DNA of 64,000 nucleotides from Thermolongibacillus altinsuensis. Lineage in GTDB: Bacteria > Bacillota > Bacilli > Bacillales > Anoxybacillaceae. How positions within the stretch are numbered: the stretch's first letter is position 1; every line of letters begins with the position of its first letter. The DNA lies in NCBI RefSeq assembly GCF_004341205.1, contig NZ_SLUL01000006.1, forward strand, positions 143,374 through 207,373. The letters run 5' to 3'. A model generated the notes under the pieces. That model was not told the origin of the DNA and did not search any database. It saw nothing but the letters and a program-made list of their open reading frames with translations. This document shows, in pieces, positions 1 through 8,823 of this stretch. A program made the translations under genes and the position numbers.

Positions 1-585
1 TATGATCACTTACATTTTTCAAGCATTAAAAAACTAAAAGGAAACCCGCATATTTTTGTGCCAATTGGGCTTGCATCTTTATTTCGCAAAAAAGGGTTGA
101 TCAACGTTACAGAATATGCGTGGTGGGAACAAAAACAATACAAAGGAGTGACATTCACATTTGTTCCTGCACAGCATTGGACAAAAAGAAGGTTATTCGA
201 TACAAATACATCCCATTGGGGTGGTTGGGTCATCGAGGCAGAAGAAAAACCGACATTTTATTTCGCTGGAGATAGCGGTTATTTTCGTGGCTTTAAAGAA
301 ATCGGTGCTCGCTTTTCCATTGACTATGCCCTTCTTCCGATTGGCGCATACGAGCCAGAGTGGTTCATGGGACCACAACACGTCACTCCTGAAGAAGCGA
401 TCCAAGCTTTTATTGACTGCCAAGCGAAAACATTTATCCCTATGCACTACGGGACATTCCCTCTTGCTGACGATACCCCAAAAGAAGCACTGGATCGCCT
501 ATTTGCCGAATGGAAACGACGTGACCTTGCTGATGAACGCTTAAAAGTGCTTAAACTTGGTGAAATTTTACGTTGTGATTCATAA
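1..585 (+). CDS. MBL-fold metal-dependent hydrolase, NAPE-PLD/UlaG-like (5' partial)
   Basis: The reading frame is open from the first base, so the N-terminus lies outside the window. The visible part begins at the end of the HxHxDH zinc motif (YDHLHF) and continues with a FAGDSGY segment carrying a further metal-ligand Asp and a distal MHYGTF segment carrying a His ligand. This order is that of the NAPE-PLD/UlaG branch of the metallo-beta-lactamase fold, which hydrolyses phosphodiester or lactone bonds. The substrate cannot be inferred. The gene ends at TAA 583-585 and is followed by a hairpin shared with the convergent neighbour. Confidence 0.85.
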   Translation, partial: YDHLHFSSIKKLKGNPHIFVPIGLASLFRKKGLINVTEYAWWEQKQYKGVTFTFVPAQHWTKRRLFDTNTSHWGGWVIEAEEKPTFYFAGDSGYFRGFKEIGARFSIDYALLPIGAYEPEWFMGPQHVTPEEAIQAFIDCQAKTFIPMHYGTFPLADDTPKEALDRLFAEWKRRDLADERLKVLKLGEILRCDS

Positions 586-587
586 AA

Positions 588-618
588 AACGATGCTGTTC
601 ATTATGAATAGCATCGTT
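588..618. terminator. Bidirectional hairpin between convergent genes
   Basis: AACGATGCT at 588-596 pairs with AGCATCGTT at 610-618, with an additional inner TTCAT/ATGAA pairing. It lies between the stop of the metallo-hydrolase and the stop of the AEC transporter, so it probably ends both transcripts. Confidence 0.8.
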
Positions 619-623
619 CCTTG

Positions 624-1271
624 CTAAAACAAAATACGCGATAGGTAGACAACAATGGTCACAGTAATACTGCTAAAAAGAGTGGAAAGTAAAACAGCTT
701 GTGCTGCATATTCCGGATAGTTATCATATTCTAAAGCTAAAAGAGCCATGTTTCTCGAAGCTGGGTATGAACTTGCGATGAATAATGCTTGAGCCACTGT
801 TCCTTTAATTCCTAAAATAAAGATGAAAATGAGCGCGATCATTGGAGAAAGGGCTAATCGACCGAATATGCTGATCAAAAGAGGCAACGATGGACGAGTA
901 ATCTTTAAGTGCGCTACTTGCGCACCAAGCGTCAAAAGGGCAATGGCAAGAAAAGCATCCGCTACATTTTCAATCGGCTTCCAAATGAACGAAGGAATTT
1001 TCACTTCAAATGAATGAAGCAATAAACCAAGCAAAAGCGCATAGATGACAGGAACTTTTAAAAATTGAACGATCGCAGCAGAGCCTTTATGATTCGCTGA
1101 CACCGAATTAAATACCCCATAAGTATTGGTAAGAAAGCTTTGAAAATAGGTGATTAACTTTGATAATGTATTCAAATCGAAATGGAATTTTCTATGCAGA
1201 AACACCCCTGCTCCAATCAAAATAAATACAGGTACAATGACATTGAGAATAATTAGGAATAAAATCTTCAC
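624..1271 (-). CDS. AEC-family (auxin efflux carrier) transporter with internal deletion
   Basis: The 215-residue membrane protein matches the AEC permease family at both ends. The first helix and the HRKFHFDLNTLSKL segment are typical, as is the C-terminal half from FLTNTYGVF onward (ALLTLGAQVA, then the last helices ending YLSRILF). Family members have about 300 residues. Here the sequence jumps from SKLITYF straight to QSFLTNTYGV, so about 80 residues covering roughly helices 2 to 4 are missing in frame. A GAGGGGG ribosome binding site precedes the ATG. The family exports organic acids or takes up malate-like substrates. A protein lacking these helices is probably inactive, although the frame is intact. 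Confidence 0.75.
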   Translation of the reverse strand: MKILFLIILNVIVPVFILIGAGVFLHRKFHFDLNTLSKLITYFQSFLTNTYGVFNSVSANHKGSAAIVQFLKVPVIYALLLGLLLHSFEVKIPSFIWKPIENVADAFLAIALLTLGAQVAHLKITRPSLPLLISIFGRLALSPMIALIFIFILGIKGTVAQALFIASSYPASRNMALLALEYDNYPEYAAQAVLLSTLFSSITVTIVVYLSRILF

Positions 1272-1356
1272 ATCGAATCCCCCTCAAGTGAAGATTCAAC
1301 AATTTGTACGAAATTCCTTTTTTTATTGCTTTCTAGCATCTCAATGAATTGAATAA

Positions 1357-1385
1357 GGGATGTTTCGTCAATGACCAAACATCCC
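1357..1385 (-). terminator. Hairpin downstream of the ABC exporter pair
   Basis: GGGATGTTT at 1357-1365 and AAACATCCC at 1377-1385 form a 9-bp stem downstream of the bmrD-like stop on the minus strand and upstream of the AEC gene. The U-tract is weak, so read-through is possible. Confidence 0.5.
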
Positions 1386-1438
1386 CTTACTTACCTCCAT
1401 CACTTACATAGAATCCTCTTTTCGGAATTATTTGCTTT

Positions 1439-3217
1439 CTAGCGATGTTGAATATGTTCAACATCCTCCACCAATCCATTTTGCAATAAATACATTTTAT
1501 AATACAATCCTCGTTTCGCTAATAGTTGCTGATGGTTGCCTCGTTCAACGATTTCTCCTTGGTGTAAGACGAGAATTTGATCGGCATCTTGAATGGTTGA
1601 CAGACGATGAGCGATGGCGATGGTTGTGCGTCCTTTTCTCATTTTTTCCAGCGCGAGCTGAATGGCTTCTTCTGTTTCTGTGTCAATATTCGCTGTCGCT
1701 TCATCGAGCAGCAATATTTTTGGATTGGTTGCGATCGTCCGCGCAAATGCAATGAGTTGTCGTTGTCCGCTTGAAAACGTTGTCCCGCGCTCAACGACTT
1801 GATGATCATATTGCCCCAGCAGCTTTTCAATAAACGAGTGAGCTTGAATAAATTGAGCAGCGCGAATGATTTCTTCCTCTGTCATTTCTTTATTGTGGAG
1901 ACGAATGTTGTCGCGAATCGTTCCGAAAAACAAAAACGGATCTTGCAAGACGAGGCCGATCTTTTTCCGCAATTCTGCTTTCGGATATTCTTTAATCGAA
2001 CGACCATCAATCAAGATATCTCCGCGATCAAATTCATAAAAACGCATCAGTAAATGAATGATGGAGCTTTTTCCGCTTCCTGTATGCCCAACAAGCGCAA
2101 TCGTTTCCCCTGGTTTTACTTTAAACGAAATGTTTTTTAGCACATCTCGTTTTCCGTCGTAACTAAAATAAACGTTTCGAAATTCAATCTCCCCTGCTTC
2201 TATCTCAATGTTCGCTTCACCCTGTTTCGGTTCATGTTCTTTTTCATCTAATAAATTGAAGACGCGCGAAGATGCCACAATCGCTTGCTGAAACATCGAT
2301 AATCGCATCATCATTTGGTTGACAGGTTCAAAAAAGCGATCTAAATAATTGATAAACGCATACAATACACCAATTTCCACAGGACTATTCAATGAAGAAA
2401 TACCAAAATAGCTTAAAACGAGAATTAAAGAAAAGACATAGACGACGTCGGTCGCTGGCCTGAGCAATAAACTGTCTAGTTTAATGTTTCTTATTCCAGC
2501 TTTATAATGCTTTTCATTAATTTGTGCAAATTCATTTCGCAATCGCTGTTGTTGGCGAAAAACTTGAATAATAGCCATTCCCTGTAATGATTCGTTTAGT
2601 TTTGCATTCAGTTGGCTCAACCGCTCGCGCAAATCGCTATAAAAAACAGAACTGTATTTTCGATACGTCCGTATAATGAGAAAAATGATTGGTAAAATGA
2701 ACGTGCAAAATAACGCTAGCTTCACATTGAGCGAAAACATGGCAACGAACACACCAATGAGAAAAAAGCCGCTTTGAATAAAATTGACGAGCACCTCGAC
2801 AAACATCTCTTTAATCGCTTCTGTATCGTTTGTAATTCTCGATACAATACTTCCGGCCGGAGTTCGATCGAAATATCGCATTCCTAATGATTGAACTTTT
2901 GAAAACACATCGATTCGCAATTGTTGAATGATGTTTAACGCAATTTCTTGAAATTTCAATAGTTGAAAATAGGAAACAACCACCTTCGCAATATGAATCG
3001 TTAAATAAGCAACAGCTAAAGCGGTAATCGGACCAACCGGAAATGTTCTAGGGGTCAAATAATCATCAATAAACATTTTCACTAAAATCGGCCCGAGCAC
3101 TTCCCCAGCCGTCGTTAACAACAGGAGAAAAAATGCGAACAATATGGACTTCCAATATGGTTTGGCATATTTCATTAATCGAAAAAACACTTGCCTTTGA
3201 TTGATTTCCGTTTTCAT
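1439..3217 (-). CDS. bmrD: Heterodimeric ABC multidrug exporter, BmrD (YheH)-like subunit
   Basis: The 592-residue half-transporter has six N-terminal membrane helices (about residues 20-310) and a nucleotide-binding domain. Walker A is GHTGSGKSS and Walker B is ILLLDEATA with the catalytic Glu present. The signature motif is degenerate (FSSGQRQ instead of LSGGQ), the pattern expected for the BmrD partner in a BmrCD-type asymmetric pair. B. subtilis YheH has a long extracellular insert after helix 1 (recalled length about 670 residues) that is absent here. The start overlaps the upstream bmrC-like stop by 4 bp, giving translational coupling. It likely exports drugs as a heterodimer in the cell membrane. 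Confidence 0.85.
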   Translation of the reverse strand: MKTEINQRQVFFRLMKYAKPYWKSILFAFFLLLLTTAGEVLGPILVKMFIDDYLTPRTFPVGPITALAVAYLTIHIAKVVVSYFQLLKFQEIALNIIQQLRIDVFSKVQSLGMRYFDRTPAGSIVSRITNDTEAIKEMFVEVLVNFIQSGFFLIGVFVAMFSLNVKLALFCTFILPIIFLIIRTYRKYSSVFYSDLRERLSQLNAKLNESLQGMAIIQVFRQQQRLRNEFAQINEKHYKAGIRNIKLDSLLLRPATDVVYVFSLILVLSYFGISSLNSPVEIGVLYAFINYLDRFFEPVNQMMMRLSMFQQAIVASSRVFNLLDEKEHEPKQGEANIEIEAGEIEFRNVYFSYDGKRDVLKNISFKVKPGETIALVGHTGSGKSSIIHLLMRFYEFDRGDILIDGRSIKEYPKAELRKKIGLVLQDPFLFFGTIRDNIRLHNKEMTEEEIIRAAQFIQAHSFIEKLLGQYDHQVVERGTTFSSGQRQLIAFARTIATNPKILLLDEATANIDTETEEAIQLALEKMRKGRTTIAIAHRLSTIQDADQILVLHQGEIVERGNHQQLLAKRGLYYKMYLLQNGLVEDVEHIQHR

Positions 3218-4968
3218 GCTGAACCTCCGCGCTCAACTAATTCTTCCAGCTGCTGACGAAGATACATTTCACGATACCATCCGTCTTCGGCGATTAACTG
3301 CTCATGGGTGCCACGTTGAACAATTTGCCCATCTTCTAAAACTAAAATAAGATTCGCATGTTGAACCGCGCTTAAACGATGAGTGGTAATAATCGTTGTC
3401 TTCCCAGCGCGATTTTCTTTCAATGACTGCAAAATTCGCTCCTCTGTTGCTGCATCAACCGCTGATAAAGCATCATCTAAAATAAGAAGCTCTGGGTCTA
3501 ACATTAACGCCCGCGCAATCGAAATTCGCTGTTTTTGTCCTCCTGATAATGATACCCCCCGTTCACCGACGACCGTGTCATAACCTTCCGTAAACTGTAA
3601 AATGTCCTCATGAATATGGGCAAGTTTCGCCGCTTTTTCGATCTCCTCTTGACTAGCGTCTGGACGCGCAAACGCAATATTCTCTCGTATGGAAGCGGAA
3701 AAAAGAAAATGATCTTGCGGTACATACCCAATCGCTTCGCGCAGCCGTTCCAATCGATATTCATCAATCGAATGATCCCCAAAGAAGATCTTACCGTCGA
3801 TCCCTTTAAATTCCCGCAATAATATTTTTAATAACGTTGTCTTTCCTGCTCCAGTTTTCCCAACAATTCCCAACGTTTCACCTTTTTTTAATGTAAAGTG
3901 AATATTTTTTAATGTCGGTTTTGTCTCATTTGGATAAGTAAAGGAACGAATTGCATAAGTGATGTCACCTGTCGGGATTTGATCGATGGCTCCTTCTTGA
4001 TCTTCAATTTCTGGCTTTTCATTTAACAAACGAGAAACGCGGTCGTATGAAGCACGTCCACGCTCCACAATGTTAAATAACCATCCAAACGCCAACATCG
4101 GCCAAATAAGAAGACCTAAATACGTCGTAAAAGAAACGAGTTGACCGAGCGTAAGTTCCCCGCGAATGACAAACTGTGATCCAAACACAATGGCTAAGAA
4201 AAAAGAAATTCCGACAATGAGGGAAATCGTTGGATCAAATAACGAATCGATTCGGGCGACGGCAAGATTTTTTTGCACAACATCTCCCGACTGCTGGCGA
4301 AATGCTTCAATCTCTTCTTTTTCTTGCCCAAATGTTTTGATCACTTTGATTCCTGCAATACTTTCTTGAACTTTATCATTCAAAGAAGAAAACGCCTCTT
4401 GTGCTTGATGAAATCGCTTATGTAATAAAGATCCATAATAGTTTGTTAAATAGGCCATGATCGGCATCGGAATTAAACTAATCAGCGTCAATTTCCAACT
4501 GATTGTCACCGCCATTGTGAAAATGACAAACCCGCCCATCGCGAGTGAATCAACAAGAGTGAGAATGCCGACCCCGGCCATTTGTTGAATCGCTTGCAAA
4601 TCATTCGTCGCATGAGCCATTAAATCGCCAATTCGGCGCTGCTGATAAAAAGAAGGCGTCATCGTTGTAAAATGATGATAAAGACGATCACGCAATAGAC
4701 GAGATAATTTCGCAGCTGATCCGAAAATCATCGTTCGCCAAACATAGCGACAACCATACATCAGTACAGCAATAAACGCTAAAATCCCTAACCATCGTAA
4801 CAGCATATCGCCCGTCAACCGATCTTCTTTAATTGCATCGACAACGAGACCAATGATTTTCGGAGGAATAAGCTCCATCAATGCCACGATTGTTAAAAGG
4901 ATTATTCCTGTTATATACGCTTTTTTCTCTTGTTTAAAAAACCACATCAAGTCGAAAAACACTTTCAT
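3214..4968 (-). CDS. bmrC: Heterodimeric ABC multidrug exporter, BmrC (YheI)-like subunit
   Basis: This 584-residue half-transporter has six N-terminal helices, Walker A GKTGAGKTT and a canonical signature VSLSGGQKQR. In Walker B (LLILDDALSAVDA) the catalytic Glu is replaced by Asp, making one ATP site non-hydrolytic, as in BmrC. The complementary defects of this gene and the downstream one argue that the two act as one asymmetric exporter. A GGAGGA ribosome binding site lies just before the ATG. The leader of about 200 nt upstream holds a perfect inverted repeat and a terminator-like hairpin, discussed separately. Confidence 0.88.
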   Translation of the reverse strand: MKVFFDLMWFFKQEKKAYITGIILLTIVALMELIPPKIIGLVVDAIKEDRLTGDMLLRWLGILAFIAVLMYGCRYVWRTMIFGSAAKLSRLLRDRLYHHFTTMTPSFYQQRRIGDLMAHATNDLQAIQQMAGVGILTLVDSLAMGGFVIFTMAVTISWKLTLISLIPMPIMAYLTNYYGSLLHKRFHQAQEAFSSLNDKVQESIAGIKVIKTFGQEKEEIEAFRQQSGDVVQKNLAVARIDSLFDPTISLIVGISFFLAIVFGSQFVIRGELTLGQLVSFTTYLGLLIWPMLAFGWLFNIVERGRASYDRVSRLLNEKPEIEDQEGAIDQIPTGDITYAIRSFTYPNETKPTLKNIHFTLKKGETLGIVGKTGAGKTTLLKILLREFKGIDGKIFFGDHSIDEYRLERLREAIGYVPQDHFLFSASIRENIAFARPDASQEEIEKAAKLAHIHEDILQFTEGYDTVVGERGVSLSGGQKQRISIARALMLDPELLILDDALSAVDAATEERILQSLKENRAGKTTIITTHRLSAVQHANLILVLEDGQIVQRGTHEQLIAEDGWYREMYLRQQLEELVERGGSA

Positions 4969-5073
4969 GGGACAGTCCTCCGCTTCCCCAAATTCACGTG
5001 ATTGCGTTTAATTTTATCAAATATTCCAAAAATAAGAAAGTTTTTTGTTATCATGATGAATCTCTATTTTAAT

Positions 5074-5087
5074 ATAATGTTCATTAT
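5074..5087. promoter_or_regulatory. Perfect 14-bp inverted repeat in the bmrCD leader (candidate operator)
   Basis: ATAATGTTCATTAT has perfect 6-bp arms around TT. It sits about 106 bp upstream of the bmrC-like ATG in an AT-rich segment. The size and AT-rich symmetric form resemble MarR-type operators. No regulator gene is adjacent, so the assignment is tentative. Confidence 0.35.
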
Positions 5088-5124
5088 TAAGAAGTTAATT
5101 ATATTTATGAAAGCTATTTTCAAT

Positions 5125-5151
5125 AAAAAACGCTGCCATCATGGTGACAGC
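5125..5151 (-). terminator. Terminator-like hairpin in the bmrCD upstream region
   Basis: On the minus strand an imperfect stem (GCTGTCACC/TGGCAGC type) at 5132-5151 is followed by six U residues (5125-5130). No minus-strand gene lies just upstream, so it may be an attenuator in the exporter leader, or a leftover terminator. Confidence 0.35.
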
Positions 5152-5179
5152 ATAACGAATGAACACATATAAAACTTTT

Positions 5180-5402
5180 TATAGAGATTCAAGTTGAATT
5201 TCCGACATATCTCATCATCAATGGCAGACCGCTTTTCTGCCATAGGCGGCAAGATTTTTCTTGCCGCCCTGGCATGCTAGAAGCATGCCGATTCCGAACG
5301 TGAAACGCATGGCAGACAAATTCATTTGTCTGATAGCGTTTCCGTTCGGGGAAATGGCAGAAAAGCTTGTGCACGTCGGAAAATGAAGCTTATCATATGT
5401 AG
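5180..5402 (+). repeat. Cloverleaf-forming interspersed repeat, copy 1
   Basis: This is a full-length copy of a roughly 220-bp repeat also present at 23008-23227, 25667-25887 and (truncated, inverted) 56952-57096. Its ends are imperfect inverted repeats (TTTCCGAC near 5200, GTCGGAAA near 5380). Inside are a second closing stem (GCTTTTCTGCC with GGCAGAAAAGC) and three hairpins: GGCGGCAAG/CTTGCCGCC, GGCATGCT/AGCATGCC, and CCGAACG...CAGACAAAT/ATTTGTCTG...CGTTCGG. It carries no credible gene and lies between the divergent bmrC-like and MFS genes. Confidence 0.85.
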
Positions 5403-5418
5403 ATCATAAACATCTTTG

Positions 5419-5446
5419 TTGAAAAAATAGTTTATTGGTTTATAAT
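5419..5446 (+). promoter_or_regulatory. Sigma-A type promoter of the MFS gene
   Basis: TTGAAA at 5419-5424, a 16-bp spacer and a perfect TATAAT at 5441-5446 precede the start codon at 5498 by about 50 bp. Confidence 0.65.
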
Positions 5447-5497
5447 GTTAATATGTTGCCAGTTCATTTTCGAAATATTCAGTCGGAGGTCTTTGTG

Positions 5498-6706
5498 ATG
5501 CAAATAAGCGTTCAAAATCAAACGACATTGCAAAGCACTGTTTATCGTATTTTAATTGCCATTAGTATTGGACATATGCTCAACGATTCAATGCAAGCAG
5601 TAATCCCTGCTATGTTTCCAATTTTGGAGCGATCTATGCATTTGTCTTATACAGAAATTGGGTGGATGGCCTTTACGCTCAATATGACTTCTTCCGTCAT
5701 GCAACCCGTTGTTGGTTTTTTTACTGACAAAAAGCCATCCCCTTATTTTCTTCCTCTCGCCATGGGAGCCAGTTTAATTGGGATGATTGGTTTAGCATTT
5801 TCATCCAACTATCTTTTCATATTAATATCCATCCTGTTTGTCGGGCTTGGTTCAGCCATTTTCCATCCCGAAGGTTCACGAGTCACTTTTTTAGCCGCTG
5901 GCTCCAGAAGAGGTTTTGCTCAATCGATTTATCAAGTTGGTGGAAATACGGGAAATGCGCTTGCTCCCGTTTTTACCGCACTCATTTTTGTCCCGTTTGG
6001 GCAATTTGGTGCCATTTGGTTTACTGCTTTAGCCGCTCTCGGTCTCGTATTGCTCTTCTCTGTTTCGCAATGGTATTCACTGCAACTATCTACATATGAA
6101 ACGTTGAAAAAACAATTAACAAAGGCAACCGCTCATACGAAAAAACGAAGAAACGTTATATTTGCGCTTTCACTTTTAATCTTTTTAGTTTTCGCAAGAT
6201 CATGGTACCATGCAGGGATTTCAAACTATTATCAATTTTATTTAATTGAACATTATCATTTATCGATCAAAGAGGCGCAATTCTATTTGTTCATTTTTAT
6301 GATCGCTGGTGCAATCGGTACGTTTTTTGGCGGACCGTTAGCGGACCGCTTCGGAAAAAGAAATTTAATTCTTGCTTCTACGCTTGGAACTGCTCCATTT
6401 TCAATCATATTGCCTCATCTTTCACTAACATGGGCATGGCTTGTCGTTTTTTTGGTTGGCTTTATTTTGTCGCTTAGCTTTTCGACCCTTGTCATTTACG
6501 CACAAGAATTGTTGCCAGGCAACATCGGCATGGCTTCTGGATTAATTGTAGGTCTTGCTTTTGGGTTGGGGGCCATTGGTTCTGTTTTTTGGGGGAACGT
6601 TGCCGATCATTACAGTCTAACATTTCTCATGTTCATTTGCAGTTTTCTCCCGCTGCTCGGAGTATTAACGTGGTTGCTTCCATCAGACAAGATTTCACAC
6701 CATTGA
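5498..6706 (+). CDS. MFS exporter, fosmidomycin-resistance (Fsr)-like
   Basis: The protein has about 402 residues and 12 predicted membrane helices. The N-terminal ISIGHMLNDSMQAVIPAMFP and the central FVGLGSAIFHPEGSR motif are typical of the Fsr/YfnC branch of the major facilitator superfamily. A DRFGKRN loop follows helix 8. Start ATG 5498 is preferred because TCGGAGGT lies 8 bp upstream; an upstream in-frame start at 5435 would overlap the -10 region. The family pumps out fosmidomycin and other small toxic compounds by proton antiport; the natural substrate is unknown. Confidence 0.85.
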   Translation: MQISVQNQTTLQSTVYRILIAISIGHMLNDSMQAVIPAMFPILERSMHLSYTEIGWMAFTLNMTSSVMQPVVGFFTDKKPSPYFLPLAMGASLIGMIGLAFSSNYLFILISILFVGLGSAIFHPEGSRVTFLAAGSRRGFAQSIYQVGGNTGNALAPVFTALIFVPFGQFGAIWFTALAALGLVLLFSVSQWYSLQLSTYETLKKQLTKATAHTKKRRNVIFALSLLIFLVFARSWYHAGISNYYQFYLIEHYHLSIKEAQFYLFIFMIAGAIGTFFGGPLADRFGKRNLILASTLGTAPFSIILPHLSLTWAWLVVFLVGFILSLSFSTLVIYAQELLPGNIGMASGLIVGLAFGLGAIGSVFWGNVADHYSLTFLMFICSFLPLLGVLTWLLPSDKISHH

Positions 6707-6711
6707 ATCAT

Positions 6712-7050
6712 TTATTCAAAGGTGTCACACACTTTTGACCTTGTCAAAAAACGTACACCTTCTGCTCCTTCGAGCGAAAACATACCGCCTCGTCCAGGAA
6801 CAACGTCAATGATGAGCTGCGTATGTTTCCAATACTCGTATTGCGCTTTCGCCATATAAAAAGGGCAGCCACCGATTTCACCTAGAAAAACATCATGGTC
6901 TCCAATAAGAAGTTCACCAGCCGGGTAACACATCGGTGAACTGCCATCGCAACACCCACCTGATTGATGAAACATGAGTGGGCCGTATTTTCTTTTCAGC
7001 TTTTCGATCAGCTGTAATGCTGAATCAGTGGCAATGACTTTCGGTTCCAT
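6712..7050 (-). CDS. DUF779 family protein
   Basis: The 112-residue soluble protein has the Cys-rich segment GGCCDGSSPMCYP (about residues 31-43) and GEIGGCPFYM (about 57-66), hallmarks of DUF779. The family is regularly found beside acetaldehyde-type aldehyde dehydrogenases, and here it follows one by 58 bp on the same strand, so an operon is likely. The biochemical role is not known. The conserved Cys residues suggest metal binding or a redox or assembly role for the dehydrogenase, which is inference. Confidence 0.85.
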   Translation of the reverse strand: MEPKVIATDSALQLIEKLKRKYGPLMFHQSGGCCDGSSPMCYPAGELLIGDHDVFLGEIGGCPFYMAKAQYEYWKHTQLIIDVVPGRGGMFSLEGAEGVRFLTRSKVCDTFE

Positions 7051-7074
7051 TGTCCTTCCCCTTTCTTGTAAAAT

Positions 7075-7102
7075 AGGCAGCGTTCCAATACGAACGCTGC
7101 CT
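7075..7102 (-). terminator. Intra-operon hairpin between aldehyde dehydrogenase and DUF779 genes
   Basis: AGGCAGCGTTC and GAACGCTGCCT form a perfect 11-bp stem with a 6-nt loop, followed on the minus strand by a short U-rich tail. It may partially terminate or stabilise the upstream message, lowering DUF779 relative to the dehydrogenase. Confidence 0.6.
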
Positions 7103-7108
7103 GTGTAA

Positions 7109-8629
7109 TTAGAAGAATCCTAATTTTTTAGGTGAGTAGCTGACGAGTAAGTTTTTCGTTTGTTGATAATGTTCAAGCATCATTTTGTGCGTTTCTCGGC
7201 CGATTCCAGACATTTTATATCCGCCAAATGCTGCATGAGCTGGATAGGCATGATAACAATTCGTCCAAACACGCCCCGCTTGAATGCCGCGTCCGAAGCG
7301 ATAAGCCGTATTGATATCACGCGTCCAAACGCCTGCACCTAAGCCGTATAACGTATCATTGGCGATCTCCAACGCTTCTTCCGCATCTTTAAACGTCGTT
7401 ACGGCAACGACCGGACCAAAAATTTCTTCTTGGAAAATCCGCATGCGATTATGGCCTTTAAAAACAGTCGGTTTCACGTAGTAGCCGTTTCTTAAATCTC
7501 CTTCGAGAAAATTGCGTTCTCCACCGATAAGAAGCTCAGCCCCTTCTTGTTTTCCAATATCAATATAAGCTAAAATTTTTTCAAGCTGTTCCGAAGACGC
7601 TTGGGCACCGATCATCGTTTCTGTATCGAGCGGATTTCCTTGCTTAATTTGTTGAACGCGCTTGAGTGCTCGTTCCATAAATTCATCGTAAATCGATTCT
7701 TGAATGAGCGCACGTGAAGGGCATGTACACACTTCCCCTTGGTTTAACGCAAACATTGTAAATCCTTCGAGCGCTTTATCAAAAAATTCATCATCTTTTT
7801 CCAATACATCTTCAAAGAAAATGTTAGGTGATTTTCCACCGAGTTCTAATGTGACTGGGATAATGTTTTGCGATGCATACTGCATGATGAGTCGTCCTGT
7901 TGTTGTTTCACCAGTGAAGGCAACTTTAGCGATGCGGTTACTAGAGGCGAGTGGTTTTCCTGCTTCTAAGCCAAAACCATTAACAATATTGACGACTCCT
8001 GGTGGGAGGAGATCTTCAATTAACTCCATTAATACAAGAACGGAGGTAGGAGTTTGTTCCGCCGGTTTTAAGACGGCGCAATTGCCCGCTGCAAGCGCTG
8101 GCGCTAGCTTCCATACTGCCATTAAAATCGGAAAGTTCCATGGAATAATCTGGCCAACAACACCAAGCGGCTCTTTGAAGTGATAAGCAACCGTATCATG
8201 ATCTATTTCGGCAAGCGATCCTTCATGTGCCCGAATGCAACTAGCAAAATAACGGAAATGGTCAATAGCTAATGGGATGTCCGCCGCTAACGTTTCACGA
8301 ATTGGTTTGCCGTTTTCCCATGTTTCGGCAACCGCTAACATTTCTAAGTTTTCTTCCATACGATCGGCAATTTTGTTTAAAATGCGTGCCCGTTCCGCAA
8401 CCGATGTACGCCCCCAAGCTTCTTTTGCTGCATGAGCCGCATCTAACGCAAGCTCAATATCAGCTGCTTTAGAGCGAGGCACTTCACAATACACCTCTCC
8501 GGTTACTGGCGAAATATTTTCAAAATACTCTCCATCAACCGGCGGCACCCACTTTCCGCCAATAAAGTTTTCATACCGCTTCTTAAAAGTAATAAGCGAA
8601 TTCGAATGTCCTGGTTGAGCATAAATCAT
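7109..8629 (-). CDS. Aldehyde dehydrogenase, ExaC/AcoD-type (acetaldehyde)
   Basis: This full-length NAD-dependent aldehyde dehydrogenase has 506 residues. The nucleotide-binding region carries [19 protein letters not shown] and the FTGETTTG turn. The general base lies in [11 protein letters not shown] and the catalytic Cys in [11 protein letters not shown]. It converts acetaldehyde or similar aldehydes to acids in the cytoplasm. Pairing with DUF779 is characteristic of the ExaC/AcoD subgroup. ATG 8629 follows a GGGGGAAAA ribosome binding site. A perfect cre site 61 bp upstream indicates CcpA control. Confidence 0.9.
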   Translation of the reverse strand: MIYAQPGHSNSLITFKKRYENFIGGKWVPPVDGEYFENISPVTGEVYCEVPRSKAADIELALDAAHAAKEAWGRTSVAERARILNKIADRMEENLEMLAVAETWENGKPIRETLAADIPLAIDHFRYFASCIRAHEGSLAEIDHDTVAYHFKEPLGVVGQIIPWNFPILMAVWKLAPALAAGNCAVLKPAEQTPTSVLVLMELIEDLLPPGVVNIVNGFGLEAGKPLASSNRIAKVAFTGETTTGRLIMQYASQNIIPVTLELGGKSPNIFFEDVLEKDDEFFDKALEGFTMFALNQGEVCTCPSRALIQESIYDEFMERALKRVQQIKQGNPLDTETMIGAQASSEQLEKILAYIDIGKQEGAELLIGGERNFLEGDLRNGYYVKPTVFKGHNRMRIFQEEIFGPVVAVTTFKDAEEALEIANDTLYGLGAGVWTRDINTAYRFGRGIQAGRVWTNCYHAYPAHAAFGGYKMSGIGRETHKMMLEHYQQTKNLLVSYSPKKLGFF

Positions 8630-8689
8630 GTCATTTTCCCCCTTCGTATGGCGTGATCACCAGAAACTAAAGACGACAAAAACCTTTAT

Positions 8690-8703
8690 TGTAAACGTTA
8701 TCA
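8690..8703. promoter_or_regulatory. CcpA-binding cre site upstream of aldehyde dehydrogenase
   Basis: TGTAAACGTTATCA fits every position of the consensus TGWAANCGNTNWCA. Its place 61 bp before the dehydrogenase start fits carbon catabolite repression of aldehyde oxidation. Confidence 0.7.
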
Positions 8704-8823
8704 AAAATAACCGACCAATCCCCTCCTTTTCAATGTTTATATATTCATTCAGTGTTCGGAAAATGACAACAGTATGCTTTCTAATCTCTTTTTTCTTTAT
8801 AAAGATTCGACAGATTAATACGA

